A stretch of 31,983 nt of DNA from CAG-273 sp051891195 (GTDB taxonomy: Bacteria; Bacillota; Clostridia; TANB77; CAG-508): assembly GCA_051891195.1 (NCBI GenBank), contig JBJFEZ010000049.1:1-31983 (forward strand). The letters are read 5' to 3'. The notes under the pieces were generated by a model, which had not been told where the DNA came from, made no database searches, and saw nothing but the letters and a program-made list of their open reading frames with translations. Position 1 is the stretch's first letter, and each line of letters begins with the position of its first letter. Made by a program: the position numbers and the translations under genes. Shown in pieces: positions 1 through 7,841 of the stretch.

Positions 1-650
1 TAAAAGAAAAGATAGGGTATTTGCCAAGTGAAATTTATTTATATGATGATTTAACCGTAAAAGAAATACTGGATTATCACGAAAGCTTTTACAAAAAAGA
101 TATTCATAAAAATAGAGAAGAATTAGTAAAAAGATTACAATTAGATGAAAAGAAAAAAATAGAAGATCTATCATTAGGAAACTTAAAAAAGTTAGGAATT
201 ATTTTAGCTTTAGTGCACGAGCCTAAAATATTAATTTTAGATGAACCGACAAGTGGATTAGACCCAATTATGCAAAATGTGTTTTATGATTTGCTAAAAG
301 AAGAAAAATCAAAGGGAAATACTATATTTTATTCAACACATATTTTAAGCGAAGTATCTAAAATATGTGATAGAGTTGGAATTATAAAAGACGGAGAACT
401 CATAAAGGTTGAAAAAATGGAGGAACTATCTCAAAAAAGCCTAACTTTTGTTACTATAACATCAGAACAGGTAAATGATATTGTAAAAGATTTAAAAATA
501 AATGTTATTTTCAAAGATGAAAATATGATTAAATTTGGAAATAATTTGACACACGATGAATTAATTAAGAAACTTTCAAAATACAAAATTGATAGAATTT
601 TAATTGAAGAAGCAACACTTGAAGATATATTTTTACATTATTATCAATAG
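1..650 (+). CDS. ABC transporter ATP-binding protein, 5'-truncated by the window edge
   Basis: This is the nucleotide-binding subunit of an ABC-2 type exporter. The reading frame is already open at base 3 (KEKIGYLPSEIYLYDDLTV), so the start and the Walker A loop lie outside the window; the TTG at 21 is not the real start. Visible motifs are a degenerate signature LSLGNLKK, Walker B ILILDEPTSGLDP and the H-loop STH, followed by a C-terminal segment typical of drug or bacteriocin exporters (IEEATLEDIFLHYY). The signature reads LSLGN instead of LSGGQ, which is common in this subfamily. The permease starts 12 bases downstream behind an AGGAGG site, so the two form one exporter operon. The substrate cannot be read from sequence. 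Confidence 0.93.
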   Translation, partial: KEKIGYLPSEIYLYDDLTVKEILDYHESFYKKDIHKNREELVKRLQLDEKKKIEDLSLGNLKKLGIILALVHEPKILILDEPTSGLDPIMQNVFYDLLKEEKSKGNTIFYSTHILSEVSKICDRVGIIKDGELIKVEKMEELSQKSLTFVTITSEQVNDIVKDLKINVIFKDENMIKFGNNLTHDELIKKLSKYKIDRILIEEATLEDIFLHYYQ

Positions 651-662
651 GAGGAATAAAGT

Positions 663-1454
663 ATGTTTAAAAGAGAAATGAAAATAAATTTAAAAAGTTT
701 TATAATTTGGACATCTATATTAATTGGAATGTTTTTTATTGTATTTTTAATATATCCATCTCTTGTAAGTAGCCAAAATATGCAAATGATAGATGAAATG
801 ATGGCAATGTTTCCAGAAGATTTGTTAAAAACATTTAATATGGATATTTCAAGCATAGATACAGCTTTTGGTTGGCTTAAAACAGAAGGATTTGTATTTG
901 TACTTTTAATTACAGGAATTTATAGTGGTATTCTAGGTTCAAATATTCTACTAAAAGAAGAAAGTGATAAAGCAATTGAATACTTAAATAGTGTTCCAGT
1001 AACAAGGAAAAAAATTGTATTAAATAAAGTGCTATGTGGACTTCTATATATTATTTTAATGATACTAGTGATAGGAATTTTTAATTTTATAGGATTAACA
1101 TTAAGTGGAGATTTTGATAGGAAGTCTTATATACTGCTTAGCATAACACCCATATTTTCTTCTATTGCTATATTTGCAATATGTTTATTTTTATCTACAT
1201 TTACGCACAAAACAAAGAAAACATTGGGAATTAGTTTAGGATTAGTATTTGCAAGTTATTTTTTAAATGTCATATCAGGAATAGGAGAAAGTACAGAATT
1301 TTTAAAATACATATCAATATTTACACTTGCAGATATTAGAAATGTTATTACAAATGTCTCAATCAATCCTGTTATGGTAATATTATCAATTGGAATTACA
1401 GCAGTATTTATAATTTTAACAATTATTCATTATAATAAAAAAGAACTTGTATAA
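663..1454 (+). CDS. ABC-2 family transporter permease
   Basis: This is the membrane subunit partnering the ATPase just upstream. It has 263 residues and about six hydrophobic segments: one near residues 12-32, then a long extracytoplasmic loop rich in Met and Asp (DEMMAMFPEDLLKTF), then five more helices to the C terminus. The loop followed by a membrane re-entry at GILGSNILLKEES and the cytoplasmic PVTRKKIVLNKV segment are typical of ABC-2 permeases that export drugs, peptides or lipids. The start has an AGGAGG site seven bases upstream. The pair probably exports a small toxic or signalling compound; nothing identifies which. The MerR regulator that follows has its own promoter but may sense the same compound. 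Confidence 0.88.
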   Translation: MFKREMKINLKSFIIWTSILIGMFFIVFLIYPSLVSSQNMQMIDEMMAMFPEDLLKTFNMDISSIDTAFGWLKTEGFVFVLLITGIYSGILGSNILLKEESDKAIEYLNSVPVTRKKIVLNKVLCGLLYIILMILVIGIFNFIGLTLSGDFDRKSYILLSITPIFSSIAIFAICLFLSTFTHKTKKTLGISLGLVFASYFLNVISGIGESTEFLKYISIFTLADIRNVITNVSINPVMVILSIGITAVFIILTIIHYNKKELV

Positions 1455-1523
1455 ATACAATTTAAAAGGATAAATATTAAAGCAAAACTTTTTAAAATTA
1501 ATTGAAAAATTTTATAAAAGCTA

Positions 1524-1554
1524 TTGACTCTCCCCTTAGAGGATAAGATAAATT
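1524..1554 (+). promoter_or_regulatory. MerR-type promoter/operator with 19-bp spacer
   Basis: TTGACT (1524-1529) and TAAATT (1549-1554) are separated by 19 bp, the over-long spacer typical of promoters activated by MerR proteins through DNA distortion. The spacer carries a short dyad, CTCT(CCCCTT)AGAG, as in operators of the BmrR/Mta group. It lies directly upstream of the merR-family gene, which predicts autoregulation. A reading frame runs back through it to TTG 1524, but that would translate the promoter itself. Confidence 0.7.
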
Positions 1555-1574
1555 ATAAAAAAGGAGTAAAGACT

Positions 1575-2372
1575 ATGTATAAAATTGGAGAATTTTCAGA
1601 ACTATCAAAAACAACTATAAAAACACTTCGCTATTATGAAAAAGAGGGACTTTTAATTCCAGCATTTGTAGATAGAGAAACAGGGTATCGTTTTTATGAA
1701 ACTAGCCAACTTCCGGAATTGGCTAAAATTGTTTCCTTAAGACAAATAGGGTTATCCATTAATAATATTAAAAGTTTTTTAAATGGTGGTGATTTGGAAC
1801 AAATTTTAAGGCTAAGAAAGCAAGAATTAGAAACTGAGATATCTCTATCTAATAGTCAATTACTTCAAATAAATAATTTATTGGAGGGAAAAAATATGAA
1901 ACAGGAAGTTATTTTAAAAGAGTTACCAAGTTTCGTTGTGTATTACAAAGAAGGAGTAGTAAAAGATTTTAGTGAAATTGTAAGGTTTATATTACAGTCT
2001 GCAGGAGAATGTAAAAGTATAAATCCAAATATCAAATGTGTAGAACCAGATTATTGTTATATTAGTTACTTAGATGGAGAATATAAAGAAAAAGACATTA
2101 AAATAAGATATGCTCAAGCAGTAACAGAAATAGGAGTATCAAGTGAGACTATAAAATTTGAAAAGTTAAATCCAGTTAAAGCAGCTTGTATTTACCATAA
2201 AGGAGCTTATGATAATTTAAGAGAATCATATAGTTTTCTTTTAAAATGGGTTGAAGAAAACGGATATGAAATAGCAGAACCAATTAGAGAAAGATATATA
2301 GATGGTATGTGGAATAAAGAAAGCGAAGATGAATGGCTTACTGAAATTCAAATTCCTATAAGAGAAAAATAA
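1575..2372 (+). CDS. MerR family transcriptional regulator with GyrI-like effector domain
   Basis: A one-component regulator of 265 residues. Residues 1-70 form the MerR winged helix-turn-helix (MYKIGEFSEL, then TIKTLRYYEKEGLL); a coiled dimerisation helix follows around 75-107; residues ~110-265 form a GyrI/AraC-type effector-binding domain (YHKGAYDNLRESYSFLLKW, ending IQIPI), the BmrR arrangement. The ATG at 1575 is chosen because AAGGAG lies eight bases upstream and the protein then begins at the usual MerR position; longer in-frame starts run into the promoter. Proteins of this build bind hydrophobic cationic drugs and switch on exporters. The adjacent exporter is the natural candidate, but its own promoter is outside the window. 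A hairpin terminator follows. Confidence 0.9.
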   Translation: MYKIGEFSELSKTTIKTLRYYEKEGLLIPAFVDRETGYRFYETSQLPELAKIVSLRQIGLSINNIKSFLNGGDLEQILRLRKQELETEISLSNSQLLQINNLLEGKNMKQEVILKELPSFVVYYKEGVVKDFSEIVRFILQSAGECKSINPNIKCVEPDYCYISYLDGEYKEKDIKIRYAQAVTEIGVSSETIKFEKLNPVKAACIYHKGAYDNLRESYSFLLKWVEENGYEIAEPIRERYIDGMWNKESEDEWLTEIQIPIREK

Positions 2373-2385
2373 TTAATAAATTATA

Positions 2386-2414
2386 ATAGGGTGACAAAAA
2401 ATCACCCTATTTTT
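2386..2414 (+). terminator. Rho-independent terminator after merR-family gene
   Basis: A 9-bp perfect stem ATAGGGTGA / TCACCCTAT with an A-rich 7-nt loop, followed by a T run. It closes the merR transcript. Confidence 0.85.
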
Positions 2415-2465
2415 AGTATAAGAATATTTTAGAGTGATTAGTTATTAAAATACTAAATGGACTAA

Positions 2466-2494
2466 TTGAATATTGCTTGAAATTATGCTATTAT
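2466..2494 (+). promoter_or_regulatory. Sigma-A-type promoter for the two-component operon
   Basis: TTGAAT (2466-2471) and TATTAT (2489-2494) with a 17-bp spacer, about 50 bp before the response regulator start. No clear operator repeat was seen around it. Confidence 0.6.
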
Positions 2495-2543
2495 ATTTAT
2501 ATGAAAATGACAATATAGTAAATGAGAAATGAAGGTGAAACTA

Positions 2544-3215
2544 TTGAAAATATTAATTATTGAAGATGAATATAGTTTAGCAGATGCAATAGCAGAAACA
2601 TTAAAAAAAGAAAAATTTGATGTTACAATTATTACAGATGGTAATGATGGAGAAGATGAAGCTTTAACTAATATTTATGATTTAATTTTGTTAGATGTTA
2701 TGTTACCAGGCAAAGACGGTTTTCAAATATTAAAAACATTAAGACAGGAAAAAATTCAAACTCCTGTCATTATGTTAACAGCAAAATCTGAAATATATAA
2801 TAAATTGAATGGATTAGAAAATGGTGCAGATGACTATATTACAAAACCATTTCACATGAGAGAATTAATAGCTAGAGTTAAAGTGATTTTAAAAAGAAAC
2901 GCCAATATGCAAGATATTACTGCTTTAGAATTAGATGATTTGAAATTGGACTTACGAACAGGAAAAATGAGTGCTAATGGAAATGAAATATCTATTAACG
3001 GAAAGGAATTAGAATTATTAGAAATATTGTTATTAAACAAAAATCAAATTACAGATAGAGAACAATTAGCAAATAAAATTTGGGGATATAATAGCGATAC
3101 TGAATACAATAATGTGGAAGTATATGTATCTTTTTTAAGAAAGAAATTAAAATTAATTAAATCAAATGTAAAAATAAAAGCAGTTAGAGGAATAGGTTAT
3201 AAATTAGAAGTATAA
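2544..3215 (+). CDS. OmpR/PhoB-family response regulator
   Basis: A DNA-binding response regulator of 223 residues. The receiver domain (1-115) has the acidic pocket IIEDE (E7, D8), phosphoacceptor D51 in LLDVMLPG, and the conserved lysine in DDYITKPF. A winged-helix DNA-binding domain follows (~125-223), ending VRGIGYKLEV as in the OmpR family. The start is placed at TTG 2544: the family normally begins at KILIIEDE, and AAGGTGA lies five bases before this TTG; the ATG at 2529 would overlap that ribosome site and has a poor one of its own. The sensor kinase follows after 32-44 bases, so the two are co-transcribed. The signal and targets are unknown. Confidence 0.92.
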   Translation: MKILIIEDEYSLADAIAETLKKEKFDVTIITDGNDGEDEALTNIYDLILLDVMLPGKDGFQILKTLRQEKIQTPVIMLTAKSEIYNKLNGLENGADDYITKPFHMRELIARVKVILKRNANMQDITALELDDLKLDLRTGKMSANGNEISINGKELELLEILLLNKNQITDREQLANKIWGYNSDTEYNNVEVYVSFLRKKLKLIKSNVKIKAVRGIGYKLEV

Positions 3216-3259
3216 TAGAAGAATCTTTTTTATGCCAGAAGAAAGGAATGAAGTATAAA

Positions 3260-4468
3260 ATGATAAAAAAACTAAGCCAAAAAATATTTTTCCTAATTAT
3301 GGTATCTTTAACAATTATCATAATAGGAATTATTATACTATTTGCTGTTTTAAATTATACAAATACTATTAATAGTAGAGTTTCTATGATGAATAGATTT
3401 TCTCAACAAGGAGAAATTAGAAAAAATCCAAATGAAAAGCTACCTGTTCAAAATGGTGAAGGAAATATAAATTCAAATATAGAAATAGAAGGATTATACA
3501 ATGTTGTAATTGAAGATTCTCAAGTTATTCAAATTTCTAATACGGCACAAGATAAAGAAATTATAGAATATGCTCTAAAAGTAAGTAAACAAGATAAAGA
3601 AAGTGGAATTATTGGTGACTATATTTATAAAATAAGAAAAACAAAAGAACAAAGAGTATATGTTACTTTAATGGAAGATAAAAATGCTATAGCACATATT
3701 AAAGAAATATTCGTGCTTTCTGTTTTATTATCAATTATATCTTTTATTGTTATATATATAATTGCAAAAAAAGTATCTATGCTAATTGTGAAACCAGTAG
3801 AAGAGACTTTTGAAAAACAAAAACAATTTATTTCGGACGCATCACATGAATTAAAAACACCACTTGCCGTTATTGAAGCAAATGCAGATGTGCTAGAAAA
3901 TAAAGTGGGAGAAAGCAAATGGCTTAATTACATTCAAACTGAAATAGAAAGTATGAACAAACTAATAAATGAATTACTATTACTTACTAAAATAGAAAAT
4001 ATAGATAGCATTAAAGAATTTAAGCCATTTGATGTTTCTAAAGAAATTCAAATTATTTTTGCTATGTTTGAAAGCATAGCTTATGAAAAAAATATTAAGT
4101 TCAATGCTAAAATACAAGAAAACATTATACTAAATGGAAATAAGGAAGATATAGAACACATTTTATCTACTTTAATTGATAATGCTATAAAGCATACTGA
4201 AGCGAAAAAAGAAGTAGAAATAGAAGCCAAAAAAGAAAAAAATGAAATAATTATACAGGTAAAAAATGAGGGAGAGCCAATTCCAGAAGAAGAAAGAAAA
4301 AAAATATTTGAAAGATTTTATCGTATTGATAAGGCAAGAAGTAGACAGGAAAAAAGGTATGGTCTTGGACTTGCTATTGCAAAATCAACAGTAGATAAGT
4401 ACAACGGAAATATTGAAGTTACTTGCAAAGATGGGTTTACTATTTTTAAAGTGAGTATTCCAATATAA
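3260..4468 (+). CDS. Two-component sensor histidine kinase
   Basis: A membrane histidine kinase of 402 residues. One membrane helix lies at about 8-32, an extracytoplasmic sensor region at ~33-148, and a second helix at ~149-169. The HisKA segment carries phospho-accepting H196 in SDASHELKTPLAVIE, and the HATPase domain has the N-box (LIDNAIKHTEA), a G1-like NEGEPI and the G2 loop YGLGLAIAK. The sensor loop contains a short Gln/Asn-rich linker (QNGEGNINSNIEI) and no recognisable ligand-binding fold. The ATG at 3248 is in frame, but the AAAGGA site ends exactly against it, so ATG 3260 (12-base spacing) is preferred; the difference is four residues. It pairs with the response regulator upstream. 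Confidence 0.9.
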   Translation: MIKKLSQKIFFLIMVSLTIIIIGIIILFAVLNYTNTINSRVSMMNRFSQQGEIRKNPNEKLPVQNGEGNINSNIEIEGLYNVVIEDSQVIQISNTAQDKEIIEYALKVSKQDKESGIIGDYIYKIRKTKEQRVYVTLMEDKNAIAHIKEIFVLSVLLSIISFIVIYIIAKKVSMLIVKPVEETFEKQKQFISDASHELKTPLAVIEANADVLENKVGESKWLNYIQTEIESMNKLINELLLLTKIENIDSIKEFKPFDVSKEIQIIFAMFESIAYEKNIKFNAKIQENIILNGNKEDIEHILSTLIDNAIKHTEAKKEVEIEAKKEKNEIIIQVKNEGEPIPEEERKKIFERFYRIDKARSRQEKRYGLGLAIAKSTVDKYNGNIEVTCKDGFTIFKVSIPI

Positions 4469-4490
4469 TATAAACTGTAAATAAAAAAAT

Positions 4491-4540
4491 ATAATCACCT
4501 ATATAAAACTAGAAATTTTATATAGGGGATTATATTTTTT
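4491..4540 (+). terminator. Terminator after the two-component operon
   Basis: An 18-bp stem with one mismatch (4491-4508 with 4516-4533), short loop, then six Ts. It separates the kinase from the CofE-like gene and shows that reading-frame extension upstream of 4611 is not coding. Confidence 0.85.
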
Positions 4541-4610
4541 GAATTTCAATAATTTTTCAATCTTTATCTTTTATACTAACAATGAAAGTGAAAGAGGAGA
4601 AAGGAATGTG

Positions 4611-5315
4611 ATGGAAGAATTAAGAGCAAATAAAAATAAAAGTGTAACAATAGTAGTAGAAAATGAAGTTTACCTACGCTATGCTATTAACACCCACTAT
4701 ATACAAATAGGGGAAGATTACATAGAATTAATTAAAAAGTATGTAGATAAGTATTATTTAGAAGGAGATATTTTATCAATTAGTGAAAAAATTATTTCAT
4801 TATGCCAAAAAAGAGTTATATATAAAAAAGATATGAAGGTAGGGTGGCTTGCTAAATTTTTATCAAAATTTGCTATGAAAACTGATGCGGGAATTGGAGT
4901 AAATAGCCCTTATAAAATGCAGTTTGCAATTGATTTGTGTGGAATGTTAAAAGTCTTATTTGCAGCAATTTGTTCAGGTATTGGAAAGATATTTCATAAA
5001 AAAGGAATATTTTACAAAATAGTAGGAATGGAGGTAACCGGATTAGATGGGTTTTATGGCAAAGAGTTTCCGGAATATGCAGATTTTGGAATTCTTATAC
5101 CTGAAAAACCAAATGAAGTATGCAATGAAATTGAAGAAAGATTAGGAATAAAAGCAATGATTGTTGATGCTAATGATTTTGATAGAGTGATTTTAGGAAA
5201 ATCAGATGGTGTAAAACAAACAAATGAATTTCTAGAAAAACTAATAGAAGATAATCCTTCAGGGCAATCAAGAGAATTAACACCATTTGTTTTAATTAGA
5301 CAATCTATTAATTAA
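4611..5315 (+). CDS. CofE-like (F420-0:gamma-glutamyl ligase fold) protein
   Basis: A 234-residue protein that I match to the CofE/FbiB ligase fold as it occurs in Firmicutes. Recognisable segments are GDILSISEKIISLCQKRVIY near residues 50-70, the small GIGVNSPYKMQFAID segment, a hydrophobic KVLFAAICSGIGKIF stretch, and VDANDFDRVILGKSDG near the C terminus, where the family keeps its nucleotide-binding Asp and Asn. The start is ATG 4611, six bases after AAAGGA; a frame extending back to 4539 runs through the preceding terminator. True CofE adds glutamate to coenzyme F420-0, which this kind of organism is not known to make, and no other F420 gene is present. The substrate is therefore open; an amide-bond ligase on another cofactor or peptide is possible. 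Confidence 0.7.
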   Translation: MEELRANKNKSVTIVVENEVYLRYAINTHYIQIGEDYIELIKKYVDKYYLEGDILSISEKIISLCQKRVIYKKDMKVGWLAKFLSKFAMKTDAGIGVNSPYKMQFAIDLCGMLKVLFAAICSGIGKIFHKKGIFYKIVGMEVTGLDGFYGKEFPEYADFGILIPEKPNEVCNEIEERLGIKAMIVDANDFDRVILGKSDGVKQTNEFLEKLIEDNPSGQSRELTPFVLIRQSIN

Positions 5316-5343
5316 ACAAGAAAATATCATTTAGAAATAAAAA

Positions 5344-5440
5344 TATGAGGGCGCACTTTGAACTTTTTCCCTTAAAGTAGACACTAATAAAAAAGAAGTG
5401 TATACTTTAAGGGTAACAGTTCACTTCAAATACCCTCATA
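5344..5440. terminator. Large nested hairpin, probable bidirectional terminator
   Basis: Between two convergent genes lies a 97-nt interrupted palindrome built of nested arms: TATGAGGG/CCCTCATA (5344-5351, 5433-5440), TGAACT/AGTTCA (5359-5364, 5418-5423), CCCTTAAAGTA/TACTTTAAGGG (5369-5379, 5403-5413) and ACACT/AGTGT (5381-5385, 5397-5401). T-rich tracts follow the outer stem in both directions, so it can terminate transcripts from either side. It is larger and more branched than the other terminators here. Confidence 0.65.
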
Positions 5441-5461
5441 ATTTTTATTTACTATATGAAT

Positions 5462-5899
5462 TTAGAATGGTCTAAATGGAAATCTATGACGTCTACGCAA
5501 TAACTCTCTTAATAATAATATTCTTATTAAATCTCTTAAAAATCTATTACGACGGCGGGGCCTTCTTTGTCTATTTTCTTGCATTTTTTCATTATTTGAT
5601 GACTCATTTCTAACTTCAACCGAAACATCAATATTAATTCTTCCATCAGCTTCAACTCTGTCATAAATATCATCTGTCATCATATCTATCATTTCTTCAG
5701 TTACGGGTGTTCTAATATTGTCACAAGCAAAGCATACCATAGGATAAACAACCCTATAAACTTCAGGATACATTCTTTCTAAATCATCAGAATACATTTC
5801 CATATTTGGATTTGCAAACATAGAAGGATTCATAGATGCACGCATATTTGGATAGCCGATTAAACTTCTCATATACTCATTATAATCTTGATAATCCAT
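5462..5899 (-). CDS. Arg-rich protein, possible spore coat-associated protein
   Basis: A 145-residue protein of no named family. Residues 1-45 are Met/Asn/Tyr-rich (YPNMRASMNPSMFANPNMEM). A conserved-looking core follows (MYPEVYRVVYPMVCFACDNI, then EEMIDMMTDDIYDRVEAD), then an acidic to neutral linker, and finally a very basic tail with alternating Arg and Leu (RRNRFLRDLIRILLLRELLRRRHRF). I recall Clostridia spore proteins with a similar RDLIxILLLRELL tail, which together with the Tyr/Met-rich start suggests a coat or cortex-associated role; this is inference. The start has an excellent GGAGGTG site. The upstream bases 5918-5944 could be read as a sigma-K-like promoter, but the resulting leader would be extremely short. 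Confidence 0.7.
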   Translation of the reverse strand: MDYQDYNEYMRSLIGYPNMRASMNPSMFANPNMEMYSDDLERMYPEVYRVVYPMVCFACDNIRTPVTEEMIDMMTDDIYDRVEADGRINIDVSVEVRNESSNNEKMQENRQRRPRRRNRFLRDLIRILLLRELLRRRHRFPFRPF

Positions 5900-6032
5900 A
5901 ATTTCACCTCCTATTATTATAATATGTAAACTAAAAAAATAAGTAACTAAAAAATAAAAAATAAAAAAAATACAATAAAATTTTAAAAATTAGACATAAT
6001 AATATTAATAAAATTTTAAAGGAGGCTATTTT

Positions 6033-6203
6033 ATGGAAAAAAATCAAAAAATAAATTGCACAGTTGAAAGTTGTAAATACAACAATAATAAGGTTCAAGA
6101 GTGTGAATTAGGAGAAATTGTTGTAACACCAATTATCGGATGTGATACAAAACAACCAGACGAATCTATGTGCAGTAGCTATAAATATGAAAAGAAATTA
6201 TAA
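6033..6203 (+). CDS. DUF1540 domain small Cys-rich protein
   Basis: A 56-residue protein beginning MEKNQKINCTVESCKYN and containing CTVxxCxYN, then a Cys after ten residues, then PIIGC and MCSSYKYE. This Cys spacing and the closing CSSY motif match the DUF1540 family, small metal-binding-like proteins of spore-formers and other Firmicutes. AAAGGAGG sits eight bases before the ATG. The gene stands alone between the divergent coat-like gene and fba. Five cysteines (residues 9, 14, 24, 37 and 47) suggest zinc or another soft metal is bound; function is unknown. Confidence 0.85.
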   Translation: MEKNQKINCTVESCKYNNNKVQECELGEIVVTPIIGCDTKQPDESMCSSYKYEKKL

Positions 6204-6242
6204 AACAATTTAGGCACTATTTATTCTTTTTAAAAATAAATA

Positions 6243-6271
6243 TTGAATATTAAAAACAAGTAATATATAAT
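6243..6271 (+). promoter_or_regulatory. Sigma-A promoter for fba
   Basis: TTGAAT (6243-6248) and a perfect TATAAT (6266-6271) with a 17-bp spacer, about 28 bp before the fba start codon. Confidence 0.75.
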
Positions 6272-6298
6272 AATAAAAAATGTTAAGGAGGATAAATT

Positions 6299-7228
6299 AT
6301 GCCATTAGTAACAACTAAAGATATGTTTGAAAAATCTATGAAGGAACATTTTGCAATAGGAGCTTTTAATGTTAATAATATGGAAATTATACAAGCTATT
6401 GTTGATGCAGCTTCAGAAGAAAATTCACCAGTTATTTTACAAGCTTCATCAAGTGCAATAAAATATGCTAGAATAGGATATTTAAGAAAAATGGTAGAGG
6501 CAGCAATAGAAGAACACGATATTCCTGTTGCTTTACATTTGGACCACGGACCTGATTTTGAAACTTGCAAAATGTGCATAGATAATGGATTTTCATCTGT
6601 TATGATAGATGGTTCAAAATATGATTTTGAAGAAAATATAGCTTTAACTAAAAAAGTTGTAGAATATGCTCATAGTAAAGGTGTAGTAGTTGAAGCAGAG
6701 CTTGGAAAATTAGCAGGAATTGAAGATGAAGTAAATGTAAGTGCTTCTGACGCTATGTACACAGATCCTGACCAAGCAAAAGAATTTGTAGAAAGAACAG
6801 GATGTGATTCTTTAGCTATAGCAATAGGAACAAGTCATGGAGCATACAAATTTAAAGGAGAAGCCAAACTAAGATTTGATATTTTAGAAAAAATTAAAGA
6901 AAAATTACCAAATACTCCAATAGTACTACATGGAGCTTCTACAGTTATTCCTGAATTAGTAGATATGTGCAATAAATATGGAGGAAATATACCAGGAGCT
7001 AAAGGAGTTCCTGATGAAATGCTACGTGAAGCTAGCTTAAGAGGTGTGTCAAAAATAAATGTAGATACAGATTTGCGTTTAGCTATGACTGGTGCAATTA
7101 GAAAGGTATTTACAGAAGAGCCAGAAGTATTTGATCCTAGAAAATATATGTTGCCAGCAAGAGAACTAATTAAAGAAACTGTACAACATAAAATAAAAGA
7201 TGTATTTTGTTCAAGCAATAAATCATAA
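6299..7228 (+). CDS. fba: Class II fructose-1,6-bisphosphate aldolase
   Basis: Catalyses reversible cleavage of fructose-1,6-bisphosphate to dihydroxyacetone phosphate and glyceraldehyde-3-phosphate in cytosolic glycolysis. The 309-residue protein shows the zinc-enzyme motifs in order: GAFNVNNME (20-29), catalytic/metal VALHLDHG with D82 and H83, the glutamate in VVEAELG (~132-136), zinc ligands H180 (GTSHGAYKF) and H211 (VLHGAS), and the phosphate-binding KINVDTDLR (252-260). Length and motif order are normal for the family. It has its own TATAAT promoter and AAGGAGG site and ends at a strong terminator shared with smpB, so it is monocistronic. Confidence 0.97.
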   Translation: MPLVTTKDMFEKSMKEHFAIGAFNVNNMEIIQAIVDAASEENSPVILQASSSAIKYARIGYLRKMVEAAIEEHDIPVALHLDHGPDFETCKMCIDNGFSSVMIDGSKYDFEENIALTKKVVEYAHSKGVVVEAELGKLAGIEDEVNVSASDAMYTDPDQAKEFVERTGCDSLAIAIGTSHGAYKFKGEAKLRFDILEKIKEKLPNTPIVLHGASTVIPELVDMCNKYGGNIPGAKGVPDEMLREASLRGVSKINVDTDLRLAMTGAIRKVFTEEPEVFDPRKYMLPARELIKETVQHKIKDVFCSSNKS

Positions 7229-7234
7229 GTATTT

Positions 7235-7281
7235 AAAATGTCTATAATTATTTTTAATATAAAAATAATTATAGACATTTT
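7235..7281. terminator. Bidirectional terminator between fba and smpB
   Basis: A 22-bp perfect inverted repeat (7235-7256 with 7260-7281) with a 3-nt loop and A/T tracts on both sides, lying between convergent fba and smpB; it can serve both. Confidence 0.9.
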
Positions 7282-7283
7282 AC

Positions 7284-7736
7284 TTAAATACTTTTTCCAA
7301 AAGCTTTTCTAATACGTAGCTCTGCATCTTTTTTTGCAATATCTTCACGCTTATCGTATAATTTCTTACCTTTTCCTATGCCTAATTCTACCTTTACAAA
7401 ATTGCCAGAAAAATATAAACTCATAGGAACAAGAGCGTAACCCTTTTGCTTTATTAGCCCAACTATTTTAAAAATTTCTCGTTTATTTAATAACAATTTT
7501 CTATCTCTTAATGGATCTTTATTAAAAATATTTCCTTGTTCATAAGGACTTATATGCATATTATATAGATAGACTTCTCCATTTTTTATATTGGCATAAC
7601 TATCTTTTAAATTAACTTTCCCATTGCGAATAGACTTTATTTCAGTTCCAAAAAGAACAATACCTGCTTCTAATGTATCTACTATATCATAATTGTGTTT
7701 AGCTGTAGGATTTGTAGCAACTATTTTTCTTGACAT
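7284..7736 (-). CDS. smpB: SsrA-binding protein SmpB
   Basis: SmpB binds tmRNA and places it in the A site of stalled ribosomes for trans-translation. The 150-residue protein has the family hallmarks: HNYDIVDTLEAGIVLFGTEIKSIR near the start, KVNLKDSYANIKNGEVYLYNMHISPYEQGN in the middle, RDRKLLLNKREI, and a C-terminal Lys/Arg-rich tail (GKGKKLYDKREDIAKKDAE) that folds in the ribosome. Length is typical. The ssrA gene is not in the window. The start codon lies about 100 bases downstream (minus strand) of the next gene's end, separated by a hairpin. Confidence 0.97.
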   Translation of the reverse strand: MSRKIVATNPTAKHNYDIVDTLEAGIVLFGTEIKSIRNGKVNLKDSYANIKNGEVYLYNMHISPYEQGNIFNKDPLRDRKLLLNKREIFKIVGLIKQKGYALVPMSLYFSGNFVKVELGIGKGKKLYDKREDIAKKDAELRIRKAFGKSI

Positions 7737-7791
7737 ATGTAATACTCCTTGTATAAAAATTGTTACTTAGTTATAAAAGTAACTTAAAATA

Positions 7792-7835
7792 TTATAACAT
7801 ATGTGTCAAGAAAAAAATAGACACATATGTTATAA
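7792..7835 (-). terminator. Hairpin terminator between the 7842-8321 gene and smpB
   Basis: A 16-bp perfect stem (7792-7807 with 7820-7835) and 12-nt loop just after the stop of the minus-strand gene. The following T tract is weak (TATTTT), so some read-through into smpB is possible. A second 7-bp hairpin (7762-7768 with 7777-7783) lies between it and smpB. Confidence 0.65.
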
Positions 7836-7841
7836 ACTTAC

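Noticed and set aside
2529..2543. ATG 2529 as the response regulator start
   Set aside because: It would use up the ribosome site for the better-placed TTG 2544 and add residues not seen in the family.
5918..5947. Sigma-K-like promoter on the minus strand before the coat-like gene
   Set aside because: The -10-like CATATTATA and AC at 16 bp fit loosely, but the transcript would start almost at the ribosome site; too weak to list.
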